Positions 45,732-58,697 of a stretch of DNA of 64,000 nucleotides are shown here, piece after piece. The notes below the pieces were generated by a model. The model was not told where the DNA came from and did no database searches. It saw only the letters and a program-made list of their open reading frames with translations. The stretch is from Silene conica (lineage: Eukaryota; Streptophyta; Magnoliopsida; Caryophyllales; Caryophyllaceae), in the NCBI GenBank assembly GCA_029255685.2, contig CM055313.2, positions 69,604,641 through 69,668,640 of the forward strand, written 5' to 3'. How positions within the stretch are numbered: the stretch's first letter is position 1; each line of letters opens with the position of its first letter. The translations under genes and the position numbers were made by a program.

Positions 45732-47640
45732 CTACAACTCAGGAACACGTTTAATTCCCATGGAAATAACGTGCCCTTCATGCTTATCATATTTTAAAGG
45801 TTTAGTGAGAGGATCTGCGATGTTGTCATCTGACGCAATCTTGTCTATCAATATCTCCTTTTGCTCCACGTAATCTCGTATTATGTGAGCCTTCCGCATT
45901 ATATGTCTAGATTTGTTGCTAAACTTAGTCTCCTTAGCCTGGAAGATGGCACCTCTATTATCACAATAGATGGTGATCGGGTCATTCGAACTAGGAACTA
46001 CAGTTAGTCCTTCTAAGAACTGACGCATCCATATAGCTTCATTTGCAGCTTCCAAAGCGGCATAGTACTCGGACTCAGTTGTAGAATCTGCTATAACACT
46101 TTGCTTGGAGTTTTTCCAACTGACAGCAGCGCCATTAAGAGTAAACATGAATCCAGACTGAGATTTCGAGTCATCTCGATCCGTTTGGAAGCTAGCAGAT
46201 GCGCAACCATTTGCGCATAGCTCAGTATCACCTTCATAAGTCAGTACCCAATCTTTAGTCCTCCGTAGGTACTTAAGAATGTTTTTAACAGTCATCCAGT
46301 ATGTTTCACCTGGATTGCCTTGGTATCGTCTCGTCATACTCAATGCATGTGCACGTCTGGACATGTGCATATCATGGCATACATGATCGATCCTATAACT
46401 GATGCATAAGGAATGCGACGCATGCGCACGACCTCTTCCGATGTCTTTGGTGCCTATGTCTTACTCAAATGCACCACCGAGATCATTGAAAGTAACCCCT
46501 GGAGTTGGTCATGCTGAAACTGTCAAGAATCTTATCTATATAAGACTCCTGACTCAGTGATAACATCCGTCGTGATCTATCTCTATAGATACGGATCCCC
46601 AAAATGCATCGTTCCTCACCCAGATCTTTCAACTGGAAATGGTTCTTTAACCATACTTTTACCGAAGATAAGAGAGGAACGTCATTCTCGATCAGGAGTA
46701 TGTCATCGACATATAATACCATGAAGACAATCTTACTCCCACTCGACTTGATATACAAGCATGGTTCCTCGACCGATTGACTGAAACCATTCTCTTTTAT
46801 CACCTGGTCGAAACGATGATTCCAACTCCGAGAAGCTTGCTTAAGTCCATAAATGGAACGCTTAAGCTTGCACACTTTCTTAGAATTTTTAGGATGGGTG
46901 AAACCTTCGGGCTATACCATGTACAAGTCCCCCTCCAAATAACTGATTAAGAAGGCGGTTTTCACATCCATTTACCAAATTTCATAGTCATGAAAGGCGG
47001 CAATCGCTAAGATTATCCGAATGGAACGCAGCATGACTACGGGTGTAAAAATTTCATCATAGTGCAACCCTTGCACTTGAGTGGAACCTTTTGCCACTAG
47101 TCGTGCCTTAAAGGTGTCTGGTTGTCCCTCTACAGAAAGTAATACTTTATAAAGCCATTTGCACTGAAGAGGTCGTACCTTATCAGGCAAATCAAACCAA
47201 CTCACACACGTATTTTCATACATGGAGTCCATTTCGGATTGCATGGCATTAAGCCATAGCTTTGAGTCGGAACAGGTCATAGCACCTTCATAGGTTGCGG
47301 GTTCGTTACTATCTAGGAGTAAAACGTCAACTCCGTTAAGTTCCTCGACCATACCAATGTATCTGTCTAGAAGAATGGAGACTCTACCCGACCTCCTAGG
47401 TTCCTCAAGAATATCAATCGCAGTAGAAGATGAAGGAACAGTTTCCTCCATTGGTTGCTCGGTTGTTGGTTTTGAATCTCCGACAGATCGAAGGTTCTAT
47501 TACTTGACTTGTTCTCGAGAGACTCTTTCTCTTAGAACTTCGCACTAGCAGCAACAAAAACACGATGTTCGGTAGGCGAATAGAAGTAATGACCAAACAT
47601 TCCTTTTGGATAAGCAATAAAGTATGTCTTGACCGATCGC
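45732..47640 (-). pseudogene. Copia-2 pol remains (RT and RNase H)
   Basis: Minus-strand pieces matching copia-1 Pol: RNase H and C-terminus (45732-46370, with STTESEYYA), RT core (46483-46875, with YVDD), and the start of RT plus linker (46972-47640). Frame breaks occur around 46370-46490 and 46870-46975. Two stops replace Gln codons of copia-1 (TAG near 46913, TAA near 46971), as expected for C-to-T decay of methylated DNA. The element is not functional. Confidence 0.88.
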
Positions 47641-48117
47641 TATTGGGACCAAAGATAAATCAGAGGCATAAGCAGCCCACCACAGGAGCAGACCGGACGC
47701 AGAAAAGAGTCGTTGGAGTAGGAGAATGGGTCAAAACCCTAAAGGGATATTCCCCTACATTCCCTCCTACAAACCAGGACCAGAACAGAATTGGTTATGC
47801 ACAAATCCGCAGCTATAAAAGGGAAGGCTAGGGCATTTTTTATTCATTCAGTTCACACGTTGTAAACTTTACTACTTACGCAAACACTTGTACTCATACA
47901 AAGCAGTGAAATCACTCGATCATAATAAAAGTATTGGTGGGATTCCGTTCCCCCCGCGGTTGTTTCCCTCATTGGATTTTTCCGCGTCACCAAAAATTCC
48001 TGTGTCATTGTTTTATTTCTTCAACTTTTACATTCATTATCTACGTCGATCTTTATATTGGTTGACACTTTGACCCACAACACATAAACTCGACCCGGTA
48101 GAAATTTTACCAAAACA
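47641..48117 (+). repeat. 5' LTR of the Tat element (start uncertain)
   Basis: Begins where copia-2 similarity ends and stops at CCAAAACA before the primer site. Only one LTR is in the window, so the start is inferred from the break in copia-2. It contains TATAAAA at 47814-47820, a likely TATA box, about 60 bp upstream of an ACACTTGTACTCAT region. Confidence 0.6.
47814..47820 (+). promoter_or_regulatory. TATA box candidate in the Tat LTR
   Basis: GCTATAAAAGGG within the LTR, a good match to plant TATA boxes and in the expected position relative to the primer site about 300 bp downstream. Confidence 0.55.
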
Positions 48118-48120
48118 ATT

Positions 48121-48138
48121 TGGCGCCCACCGTGGGGC
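48121..48138 (+). other. Primer binding site of the Tat element
   Basis: TGGCGCCCACCGTGGGGC, three bases after the LTR end. This is the sequence type commonly seen at this position in Tat-lineage elements. I do not assign the tRNA. Confidence 0.75.
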
Positions 48139-48185
48139 ATAGTGCGCATTCCAATATTTAAAATTGTTATCTCGTCACAACAAGC

Positions 48186-50336
48186 ATGTCTGGAACCAAA
48201 GCTAACCCTTCCAGTTCTCAGAGCGTGCCAGCCCAGTCCAGTGGGACCAACCCTACTGTGTCTGTTGGTCTCGCAGGACCACCCCTGGTCGTAAGTCAGA
48301 CCACAGGCTCAAGGGTTGCGGTCCCATCCAGCAAACCTCCTCAGATTCCCAGATCACCCCTGTGTCTGCTTCCCCAAGGCAGAGCAGAGAGAGCAGGCCT
48401 AGCAGGAGTAGAGAAGCCCAGATGCCCGGAGTAGGCCAGCACCCGCAAGCTCCCCGTACAGATCCGATGCAGATGGTGGTCCAGGGAATGAGTGCTCTGC
48501 AAGAAGCCATAGAGGGCCTGAAGAAGGACAATCTGGACCTGAGAGAGCATTTCGCCGCAGTCGCACGTCCAGAGCAGCCGTTCAGAATGTTGCAGCCACG
48601 GCCTGGGCAGACCTTCAATCCCTTCGGGAGAGCGGGGTTGAACCGGCCAATTCCCCAGGAGATCGTCACCAGGCTGGATCTAGGTGTCGCCACCCCGAGC
48701 AGTGGCCCAGAAATACTGGATCTGGACTCGACTGTTTTTGGAGCACCGCAGTCCAGACCAGTTCAGCCTGCAGGTAATCCTACACCTTGCTTTCCCCCTG
48801 GGACTGATCCTTTGATTTTATTCAGGTACCCCTCCGCAGCCTACCATCGGACGAACGCCAGAGATCTCAGTAGGAGCAGCACCCGTGAACCAGTCCAGCG
48901 TTGGAGGGTGGCAAGGAGGAGCACCAGTGCAGTCAGCAGTTGGTTGGCATCCAGGACCAGGCTTCAGTTCATCCGTAGCAGCCAATCAACCAGCCGCAGG
49001 CCCTTGGGGAGGAGCCCCTCCGGGCTTCTTCCCACCGCCAGTCAACCCGACCTCAGGTCCCTGGGGCGGAGCCCCTCCAGGCTTCTTCCCTCCGCCAGTC
49101 AATCCATTCCCTGGAGCAGGCAGTCTCTCAGACCAGCGCTACCAGGAGTTGAAAGACATGATCACCAAGATACCTGGCATGCCAAGGCCCATGGAGAAAG
49201 CTTCCCAGGACAGCTACGCAAATTCACCATTCATCGACAATATCGCCTTGATCAATGTGCCCAAGGGGTTTGTGCCACCAACCATGACACTATACGATGG
49301 TACGGCCGACCCCCTGGACCACATCAATCAGTATAAGCAGAAAATGATGGTGGTAACCGCAACCGGAGCACTTAAGGAGGCTTGCATGTGCAAAGGATTT
49401 GGGTCAACCCTATCCGGAGCAGCCCTGCACTGGTTTGTGGGATTGCCCAATTGCAGCATCTCCTCCTTTGCAGATCTGGTTAATGCCTTTAATCAGCAGT
49501 TTGCTAGCAGCATGAAACCAGAAAAGCAGACCAGCGATCTATACAGAATTGTTCAAGGATTCGAGGAAACCACTCGAGATTACCTCACCAGGTTCAACAA
49601 GGAGAAGGTTGCCATTCCACTTTGTGAAGTACCCACTACCATCGAAGCCTTCCGCAGGGGGTTACATCACGATTCAGACCTGTACAAGCAGTTGACAATG
49701 CACTCATGCATTGCCTTTGCTGATGTACGGGCCCAGGCAGTTGCAGCCATGAGGCTGGAAGAAGACGCTGCCTCCAGAAGAAGTACCTATGACACAGAAC
49801 CTGTGTCCAGGAAAGCACCAGTAGAAAAAAGGAGCGAAAGATCAAAGCCCTACAGCAAGCCAGTGAGCAAAGTATCTGAGAGCACCGGTGGTAAAAACGA
49901 TGCAGATCCACCTCCGAAGGTCAGCGAGTATGGCTTTACCACCGGGATGGCAGGCTTGCTGAAGGCCTTAAAAGAACTCAAGGGAGTCAGATGGCCAAAG
50001 AAGAAAGAGGAGCGACCCAATGACCGCCGTGATGCTAGCAAAAGATGTGAATTTCATGATGACATAGGTCATACTACGGATGAATGCTATACCCTCAGGA
50101 AGGAGGTCCGATTCCAGTATGACCGAGGCAACTTGGATCATTTTCTCCCAGAGAAGTCCACCAGAGTCAATGCAGCCAACCAGGTGCAGCCCTCACCAGC
50201 TCCTCCTTGCAATAGAATTGTCAACGTTATCACTGGAGGATCAGAGTTGTGTGGGCTCACCTACTCAGCAGCTAAAAGACGTGTAAATGCAGCTAAAGGA
50301 GACAAGCCAGAATCATCATGTAGAATAGCAAGGTAG
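48186..50336 (+). pseudogene. gag: Tat Gag (frameshifted; possible short intron)
   Basis: Starts at the ATG at 48186. One frame change falls at about 48330-48360, after which the frame at 48362 continues (MQMVVQGMSALQEAIEGLK). A second change at 48774-48825 is flanked by CAG/GTAATC and TTATTCAG/GT and could be a 52-nt intron; its removal rejoins the frame that runs to 50336. Further on are two Gly/Pro-rich repeats (GPWGGAPPGFFPPPVNP, about 49000-49100), the retroelement gag core (FVPPTMTLYDGTADPLDH, about 49270-49320), and a zinc motif CEFHDDIGHTTDEC near 50050. Gag forms the particle that packages element RNA. The start-region frameshift suggests that this copy is dead. Confidence 0.85.
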
Positions 50337-51708
50337 GACCTCCCAACAGTAACCTTCGACGAAACAGATGCAAAAGCTGTACCAGAGCAGCACCATGATA
50401 CCCTGATTATCACGTTGAACATTGGTAATTGTGAGGTCAGGAAAGTCATGGTAGACACAGGCAGCTCCGTCAACCTGCTGATGCTAGATGCACTAAAGAG
50501 CATGGGATTTGACGAGAAGGACCTGACCAAGAAAGCTATACCCCTGGTCGGATTCAGCGGAGAAACAGCGCATACCTGGGGGAAATCACCATCCCCACCT
50601 ACGCCGGAGGGCTGAACAAACAGGTAAGGTACTTAGTTATTGATGGTCCGTCTACTTACAATGTTATTCTTGGCAGACCCTGGATCCACGAAATGCGAGC
50701 AATCCCGTCAACGTACCACCAGTGCCTGAAATTTCCTACACCGTGGGGAGTTCAGGAGATACGGGGAGACCAGGAGGAGGCCAAGGATTGTTACAAAGTA
50801 GCTCTCAAAAGGACCACCAGACCACCAGCTGCCAGAGCATAGCAACTACAGCAATTGCACATCCAGGAGGAGTACATCGAGCCCCAGCAGGCAGAAATCG
50901 ATGAGGTCCACCTGGATGAGCAGCACCCAAAAAGGACCGTGTTCGTAGGCTCAGAGTGCTCTGGAGATCTGCGCCAGCAGCTCCTCCAGCTGCTCCGAAA
51001 GAACGTGGACTGCTTTGCCTGGTCCCACAAAGACATGATTGGCATAGACCCAGAGATCATAACACACAAGCTCAGCATAGATCCAGGATTCAGACCAGTG
51101 CAGCAGAGACGCAGGAAATTCGCGGCAGAAAGACACCAGATCATAAACCATGAGGTGGATAACCTTCTGGAGGCAGGAAAGATTAGAGAAGTCAAGTACC
51201 CATAATGGCTATCTAATGTAGTGGTGGTACCAAAAAAGAATGGCAAGTGGAGGGTCTGCGTGGATTTCACAGATCTGAATAAGGCCTGCCCCAAAGATCC
51301 ATTCCCCTTGCCACATATAGATGCTATGGTGGACGCCACTGCAGGCCACGAAATGTTGACTTTCCTAGATGCCTGGAGCGGGTAAAACCAGATCAAAATG
51401 GACCCGGCAGACCAGGAGAAGACAGCATTCAGGTCCGAAAGAGGCATCTACTGCTACAATGTAATGCCCTTCGGTCTTAAGAATGCTGGTTCTACATACC
51501 AGCGGCTCGTCAATATGATGTTCAAAGAGCAGATAGGACGCAATATGGAAGTATACATAGACGATATGGTGGTCAAATCCAAGCAATCGGCGGACTACAC
51601 CCAGCACCTGGAGGAAACATTCAACACCCTCCGGAAGTACAAGATGAAGTTAAATCCAGCTAAGTGTACCTTTGGAGTTTCCAGTGGGAAATTCCTGGGG
51701 TATATGGT
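50337..51708 (+). pseudogene. pol: Tat protease and RT, first part
   Basis: Protease with MVDTGSS near 50448 and the downstream ILGRPW near 50665. RT follows with CVDFTDLNKACPKDPFPLP near 51260 and YIDDM near 51556. Stops interrupt it (for example at 51203 and 51382), and the frame shifts near 50570. The coding sequence ends at 51708 in the RT, at the target duplication ATGGT of the gag-only element, and resumes at 59964. Confidence 0.88.
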
Positions 51709-52973
51709 TGAAGGGAAAAGATAGTCATACTAGTTTACCTAAAAATGTAGTCTTACTAATTATTTTACATTTTAATTAATCTCATATTAATTATACTCAA
51801 GATCTTATGCATGCAATGATATATGCGGAATAATAACGGAAAGGGCCTTACAAACGGTCCAAATAAGTGCTAGGACGATCCTCCACGGAGCAACCAAAAT
51901 AGCTTGCCTCCTTTACGTTGCACCCAAGACCTACCCTTAAACACCGAGACACGAACACGAGCTAGGTGACGGAATCGGTAGTATTAAAACCGTGTACTAA
52001 TAATAATATTAGTATTATAGAAAATATTATATGAATAATATTTTAAGAGGATTTTATGTATTATTTCTTACACTTAGAAAAATACAATATGATGTTCAAC
52101 CACCAACATGTGATTTAGCATCATGTATATATAGAATAGAAGAGGGTTGGGGTTTTTTGTGTTAGACGTGTGAATGTGTGTTTTGGAAGACCAGATAGCT
52201 AGGTTGCTTGTCTTACACAAGCAATTAGGTTTGCATGGCTATACATAGGTATCAAACCTACACAATCATTATGTTTTAGCATGCTCTAATTTAGACAAAC
52301 TAGTCCATATAACACATAATCACACGCCACAAATAAATGTAAAATGGACTTTCATTTTACAATTTGTAATTTGTACAATTATGTAATATGTAACATCCCA
52401 TGTGACATAATTTAATTGTACTAATTTAAAAATAAACATTTATCAAATAAATATTATTTCAAAATTAATTAAATCATATTTAACAAATTAATTTAGTAAT
52501 TCGAAATTACTATCCCAACATATGGTTATCGTAATAATCGTCGATACGATATATTAACAATGTTTGTTATAACCATGAACCACTCATTATACTAATTTCG
52601 ATATTTCTAAAATATCGTTTAATACTTGACAATTGACACATTTCAATTTCAAATATAAATCTTACTTTAAGATTCAACCTCTGAATTCTTGATATACGGT
52701 TTTAAGAATATCGATCAATCTGTATCCTATACAATTGATCAATATATTATTTAAGGGGTCTGTCCTATAGGTGTGACCTAAAGGGATCAACTGACTACCA
52801 CCGTCATACGAGAGTAATGTTAAACTCTAGTCAGCCAATCATTACCGATTAATGTTGGTCAGTTGACTAAATCAATATTGGATCGTCCCTTGCATATTCA
52901 TTTCATAAGATTTATGACAATGATTTTTATCACTGTCGTGATCGCACAATTGTTGAGGACACATTTCCCAACA
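51709..52973 (-). repeat. 3' LTR of the gag-only element
   Basis: Plus strand TGAAGGGAAAAGATAG to ATTTCCCAACA. It contains the block GGTGTGACCTAAAGGGATCA at about 52770, similar to copia-1 and copia-2. It is followed by AATCTCCCACTTGTAC, the polypurine tract on the minus strand. Confidence 0.92.
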
Positions 52974-55189
52974 ATCTCCCACTTGTACTCGATAAGTGTG
53001 CGTCACCAATTCTCTTGTCCTATTACGTCATCTCCCACTCAATGCTAGGTGTCTTCCAGGTCGTACTTGCATTTGATCATATCTTGAGCGGTTTTCTCGA
53101 TCTGAAGATTTAACTGCTTTGACCGGAATTATCTACCATAGATACCTTCCGAGCGTGGCCACGCATTTTCAGTTAAACTTCTCCTCGAGTGGCCCTGAGA
53201 TTTAAGACAACCCCGACGAGGGACTGGACAATTCCTATCCTACTGTTCCCTTCGACTAACACAGTCCATCATGACCCAAAAGAAGCCCATTTGACCCCCT
53301 TTAACGGTTGATCGTAGAGCTAAAATCAAAGTCAATCTGAACTGTGCCACCTTGGGCGAACAATCTCAAGTCTAAGAATCGACTTATGTGAATAATATAG
53401 TAGCTCTCGCCACGACCAGACTAATTATAAAATTTCCAGAACTCTATAAGCGGTCACTAAATGCCCGACAAAGTGTTACACAGTCTGCCTATGTGATCGA
53501 CTAGTCATCCCATATGACTCTATGACATTTGAACTTGCCATCAATCGCCTCACACTCTAGTCGCTTCGAGACGTCACCTCATACAAGCGACTATGGGCTA
53601 TACTAAGTTAATCTAGTTCACTTTACGGGGTTCAAATTGTCTCTTACAACCCATTTGGATTTCACAAAGTATAAATTGTGAGTTAATATTAATAATAATA
53701 ATAACTCAAACGATAAGAGTGATTGTTATGTGCGAACAAACAATACGATATTGTTGCTCCACATAAACAATCTTCGATGATCATACATCAATTTGTATTA
53801 ATGGTTTATTATGTGAATATACCCTATCTTCACATCTTTTAAACCTACAAATTTCGGTTTCCTTTTGACTCATATTATCTTGTATAATATGATCTTATTC
53901 AAGTACATTTCAAGTCTTTTATACTCGACTCGAGTCTCCTTACTTTAAGGAAGCTCCCACTGTTTTCTCAAAACTCATGACATGTCATCCTTATGAACAT
54001 AGTCATACTGTACTCGAATTTATATTGCAGTTTACCTAAATTCGATCTACTAGTTCTCCTCGAGAAACTTATATCGAAATAGGGCTTTATTTCAACTTAT
54101 GGCATTTTGATCAAGGTTATATAAATTAACATTTTCATATCTCGGATTCAAATCCAAACCTTGTTAACTGATCGGTGACGTTTCATTATCATATAATAAA
54201 CTCACTTATGATCTATGTTCTTAACATACAATCATCTAGAATTAAAAACCTCATATTCTTTACTTTTTAAAGAATCACCATTCTCTCTAAATGGTAGGTT
54301 TCGTTTCCTTAATAACTTTTCTCCCACTGAATTCCATATTACTATCTTATAGTTTAATAACTCCCACTATCTTCATAGTGTTTAGGTAACATCTTCAAAC
54401 ATTTTCTCAACTCACTATGAACATTTCATTTTTCATTTTCCTTCCCACGAGAACGGGAGATGATTTCTCCTCTATTATCTTTATAAAACAGAAACATTAA
54501 CATCATGGAAACGATTTCCTTCCGTTAACACTCGCGGTTCCTTTTGTCCTCTCTAGGAACTAATGACAACATATGGAACATTTCCTTTTGTGTCCTCGCG
54601 TAGTTTCTTCTGTGTCCTCTCGTAGTTTCTTCTATCCAATCTCTTAGAGTTCTTCTCAAGGACTCCTTATAGGATTCTTCTCAAAAATCCTATGTTTATT
54701 TCATTGGTTTGCGGGCGTAGAATTTCTCCCACTCTATCCTTTAAAATAACCGTTATTTAAGAAGGATAGCATTTTCGCCCGTCAACAATGTATTGGATAA
54801 AGAATTATGTGAGTAGTGAGACATTAGTTCTCTCATTCGTTTAAGGTAATCATCTTATAACGAACTGATGTTCTTATGTTTGAATTTGAAGTAATTCACG
54901 GGATGTAATTCTCGTTTTTAAGTAAGTCGAATTACTTTTATAATGATCCTATCATGTTTATTGTACGGTGAATCAAGTCATGTTTGATTAAGAACAAAAG
55001 GATGACTTGGGTTGAAAACCAAGTCACCACTATTACAACCATTGTTTCAACAAGATTCTTGTCGTACAAGAAATACAAAGTTCTTAAATTAAAATGCAAA
55101 AGGAAAGAAGACATCAAAATGAAAAATTAGAGGCATGTCTTTTATGTCTTCAATCTTGGATGCTACCTTAGCCATCCATGGAAGGAACT
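52974..55189 (-). other. 3' noncoding region of the gag-only element
   Basis: 2.2 kb in the place where pol would be. The part next to the LTR (to about 53650) resembles the copia-1 3' noncoding region, including the block at 53151-53200. The remainder is AT-rich and shows no pol motif in any frame. Confidence 0.75.
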
Positions 55190-56223
55190 TCAAGTTTCCT
55201 TCTCCTTCTCCTTGCCTTTGTCTTTGGTAGGAGCCCCTTTAAAACAATTTATAAACGGGTGAGAATCAATAATTTGTATCAATATACAAAAATTGATTAA
55301 ATAACATGAATTAGACGAGAAATTATACCTACTGCAAGAACCTTTCCGGCTTTGAGGTCATGGAGATACTTCGGGCAATTCCGCTTCCAATGCCCCATCT
55401 TAGTGCAATAATGGCACTTGTCATCAACCTTTGATGACGACGAAGAAGAAGCACCTTTCGTAAAAGTCTTCTCTTTAGGAGATGCGGGTTTGAAGGCTTT
55501 GACAATTTTACCCTTGTTAGCCTTGCGCTTAAACTTCCTCTTGCTTTTTGTCTCGATATTAAGAACATCCTTTGTGGAACTCTCATTAAGTCCCATATCC
55601 CTCTCCGCTTGGACCAACATCTTATGTAACTCGTCCAAGGAGGTTTCTTGATTGCGCATGTTATAATTTACCCGAAATTGAACATATGATTTCACTTTGT
55701 TGAGGGAGTGAAGGATTTTGTCAACAATAAGCGAGTCGGGAACATTCACCCCTTGTATCTTCAAGGTTTCGGCTAGCTCAACCATTTTGAGCACATGAGG
55801 ACTAATCTTTTGACCTTCCTTTAAGGTCAAATCGAAGAAGGCAGATGCCGCCTCATATTGGATCACCCTAGGAGCTTGCGAAAACATGGTCGCAACTCTA
55901 GTGTATATCTCATTAGCCGTGGCTAGCTTAATCATTCTTCTTTGGAGATCCGGCTCCATCGAAAATATAAGCACGTTCTTCAAAGCATGTGACTCCTTCA
56001 TGTAGGCCTCATAGGCCTCACGAGTCGCTTCCGATGAACGAGCACCGGGAGAGGGAGGAGCGGCAACGGTAAGATAACGAGTCTTATCGTCGGCTTGTGC
56101 GGCCAATACCAATTGGGCGTCCCAATCCTTGAAATTGGCGCCATGCTTCTCAAGCTTGCAACGATCCATAAAAGATCGAAGCCATGAAACGTGTTGTGGG
56201 AGTGGTGGAGCGTTATTTGCCAT
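55190..56223 (-). CDS. gag: Gag of the gag-only copia element, possibly spliced
   Basis: Unspliced, the frame runs 55297-56223 (308 codons): copia gag core, basic linker with many Lys around residue 230-250, Ser-rich stretch, and a CCHC knuckle (C270, C273, H278, C283). After Val298 the sequence G/GTATAATT is a splice donor at 55328; an acceptor TTTTAAAG ends at 55237. Removing these 92 nt keeps the frame and adds a Lys/Glu-rich tail ending at a TGA at 55190-55192, in place of the hydrophobic ILE-rich unspliced end. The Gag forms particles; the element lacks all enzymes. The intact frame in an element with slightly diverged LTRs suggests that it was recently used. Confidence 0.85.
55237..55328 (-). 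other. Putative intron at the gag 3' end
   Basis: 92 nt on the minus strand, GTATAATTTC to TTGTTTTAAAG, AT-rich, phase 1, joining the Gly codon. The donor is at the same codon as the GTATGT site of copia-1. This is predicted from sequence only. Confidence 0.5.
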
Positions 56224-58684
56224 TGATTGAAAGTCGAAAAATGAACTACAAATGAAAATAAAGGAATTAAAACACAGTTATCGTTTTAATAGTTAAACTT
56301 GTAAATTTTAAACAAGTTAAGCATCTACTTAATGATCTCTTACCCAATTAAGTAAATGATCCCGAGACCCAAATACATACTAACTCGGGCACGGTTTAGC
56401 CGATACATCCCTCATTAATATGACTCGGTAGATTAACCCCTTAATCGATTCTACTTTTAGAACTCTCGGTCGATAAAATTACACTAATTCTTATCTTAGC
56501 CCGAACTTATTACCACTACGGTGGCTCGAATACCTTCGTCGAGATCAACCAAATTTCAAGAATAAGTAATCATATTACCCCACTTCACCAACGTAATAAG
56601 GTTTGCACCCCGGTTTAGCCGAGCCTACTCCCTTATGAAGAAGATCCTTCGCGGGTCCTTTACTTTTTGGTAAGGCTATGTCTCGATTTTTAAATAACGT
56701 AAGAGATCTTGTCAATTTATTATCTATCTCCTTTAAGTGAACTAAGTCGGTGAATTATCGATAATTTAATTGACACGGTCGATAAAATCGATGAAATGCA
56801 TGAGTTTGAATGACGATTTGGCTATGCATGCAAACATGATAAGCATAAATAAAAGCATAAAAACTTAAAAGCATAAATAAAACCCTAGTATGGCCTTTCC
56901 TAAAATAGAAAATAAAGTAAATTACAAATTCGGAAACCAACTCCTTTGGTCCCTTGAACTTCACACGCGGCACACAACCCAAGGCAAACTCCGTCTTGGT
57001 CGGAACTCCTTTCCGAAATGGCACCGTCTTCAAGGATCTCCGGAATTACAAATAATTACAAATTTTCTATCTATTTTATACATTATAAAATAAAACAATA
57101 AAATAAAGTGATACGAGATCACATTAAATTACAACCGAATCGATAAACCCTTACATTACGGGAAATATCGATTAAAATCTAAGGCCATACTAAGTAAATT
57201 ACATAATTCCAAAATTACGTAAATAAAATATGACATTCATAAATATTAATTAAATATGCAATGCTTATGTAAAATGCAACACCTAAGCCAAATCGTCCTA
57301 TTTAAACACGTTTTAAATATCGTTATTCGTAATAACACGGTTTTATGGAATAACGTGATTTAAACATTTTTAAAATCACTAATCACTCTATGAATCACTA
57401 TTCATGATTTAGTTAAGTTTCCTAACACATTTTAGGATTCAAAATTTAGTCTTACTCAAATTTCGAGATAACTTAACTTTTATTTTAATATTGTTCGGTT
57501 TTAATCGGTTTTACGGGAAATAGCATTAAAATAATCAAACGAGTCATAAAAATTTCGAAAATTCAAAATTCCAAATTTTGAACATACTGTAAATTTTCTT
57601 AAATTTCAGGTCCTTAAAATTTAAATATTTTCGAAATATACTTATTTATTTCGTAAAATGGGCCGTGTGCATGCAAAATTAGTCGAAAAATACAAAACTA
57701 TTTCAAAAATTATGAAATAAAATACCAATATAATTTTTACATCTTCCTAGACACTCAAAGTGACTGGAAAATGCTGGAAAAACAGATGCACACTGATTTA
57801 GAGCTGAAAAGTAATGATTATGACTCCTTAAACACTCAATTTCAACTTTAACTTTTAAAATTAAAATTTAAAATTTCAGAAACTTTTGGCACTAAATAAA
57901 AATATGTTGATGATCATACATAATATGACTAATATGGGTGAATTTTTCGGACCATTTTAGCAACATTTACTATTTTTAATAATTCGTGTCATATACTACG
58001 CGATTTTACCGATTAAAATCATTTCTCATGCAATATTCGAGATTAATAGCTCAAAATTCACATGCATGCTAGAAATAATATATGTGACACTATATTAAAT
58101 TTTTATGGTCAAATTCGAACTTAAACTATTTAAGCTAAAATATGTCACTAATATTACGATTTTTACGATAAAAATCAATATTCATGCAATATTAAAGAAA
58201 CATTTCTGGAAAATTCATCATATATTTTAGATATTGCATGTGACATCTACAAAAAATTTTATAGTTAAATTCATAATATAACTATTTATCCCATATTTAA
58301 CTCATTTTATGACTATTTAACCATTAAAAAATCATAAACCATGCATAAAACTTCAATAATTTCGAAAATTATATATTCATAATATGTTAAATGCATGTGA
58401 GAACATATTTAAAATTCATGGCCAGAAACATTATTTAGCTATTTTTCCCATAATAAAACATTTTTAACCGATTTTAAGCATGAATTAACCAATTTAATTA
58501 CAATGATGAACAATATTATTCCATAAATCATCAAAATGACTTAAAAATATTTTAAGACCAGAAAGTATACATGCATTAACATTTTCGTGCATATCCTATA
58601 TGTACTACTCATTTTCGTTTTTAATTAAAATCGCATTTTCTCGCAAAAACGTATAAAATCGAGTTGCATGCAAGCAACCTAGTG
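56224..58684 (-). other. Long untranslated leader of the gag-only element
   Basis: About 2.5 kb of AT-rich sequence between the primer site and gag, with no ORF of note. There are many short repeats of AAAATTC and TTTAAC type, but no GGTCGACCGACC modules, in contrast to copia-1. Confidence 0.7.
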
Positions 58685-58697
58685 CTCTGATACCACT
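58685..58697 (-). other. Primer binding site of the gag-only element
   Basis: On the minus strand, TGGTATCAGAGCACTAGG follows the 5' LTR end. It is complementary to initiator tRNA-Met. Confidence 0.85.

Larger units (their letters stand above)
42905..47640 (-). mobile_element. Copia-2: older copia relative, left part only
   Basis: A 3' LTR (42905-44952, including a 1.06-kb insertion), polypurine tract, 3' noncoding region and a decayed pol on the minus strand, all collinear with copia-1. Similarity stops at 47640 in the integrase-RT linker, exactly where the Tat element starts. The rest, including gag and the 5' LTR, should lie beyond the right edge of the window. Confidence 0.85.
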
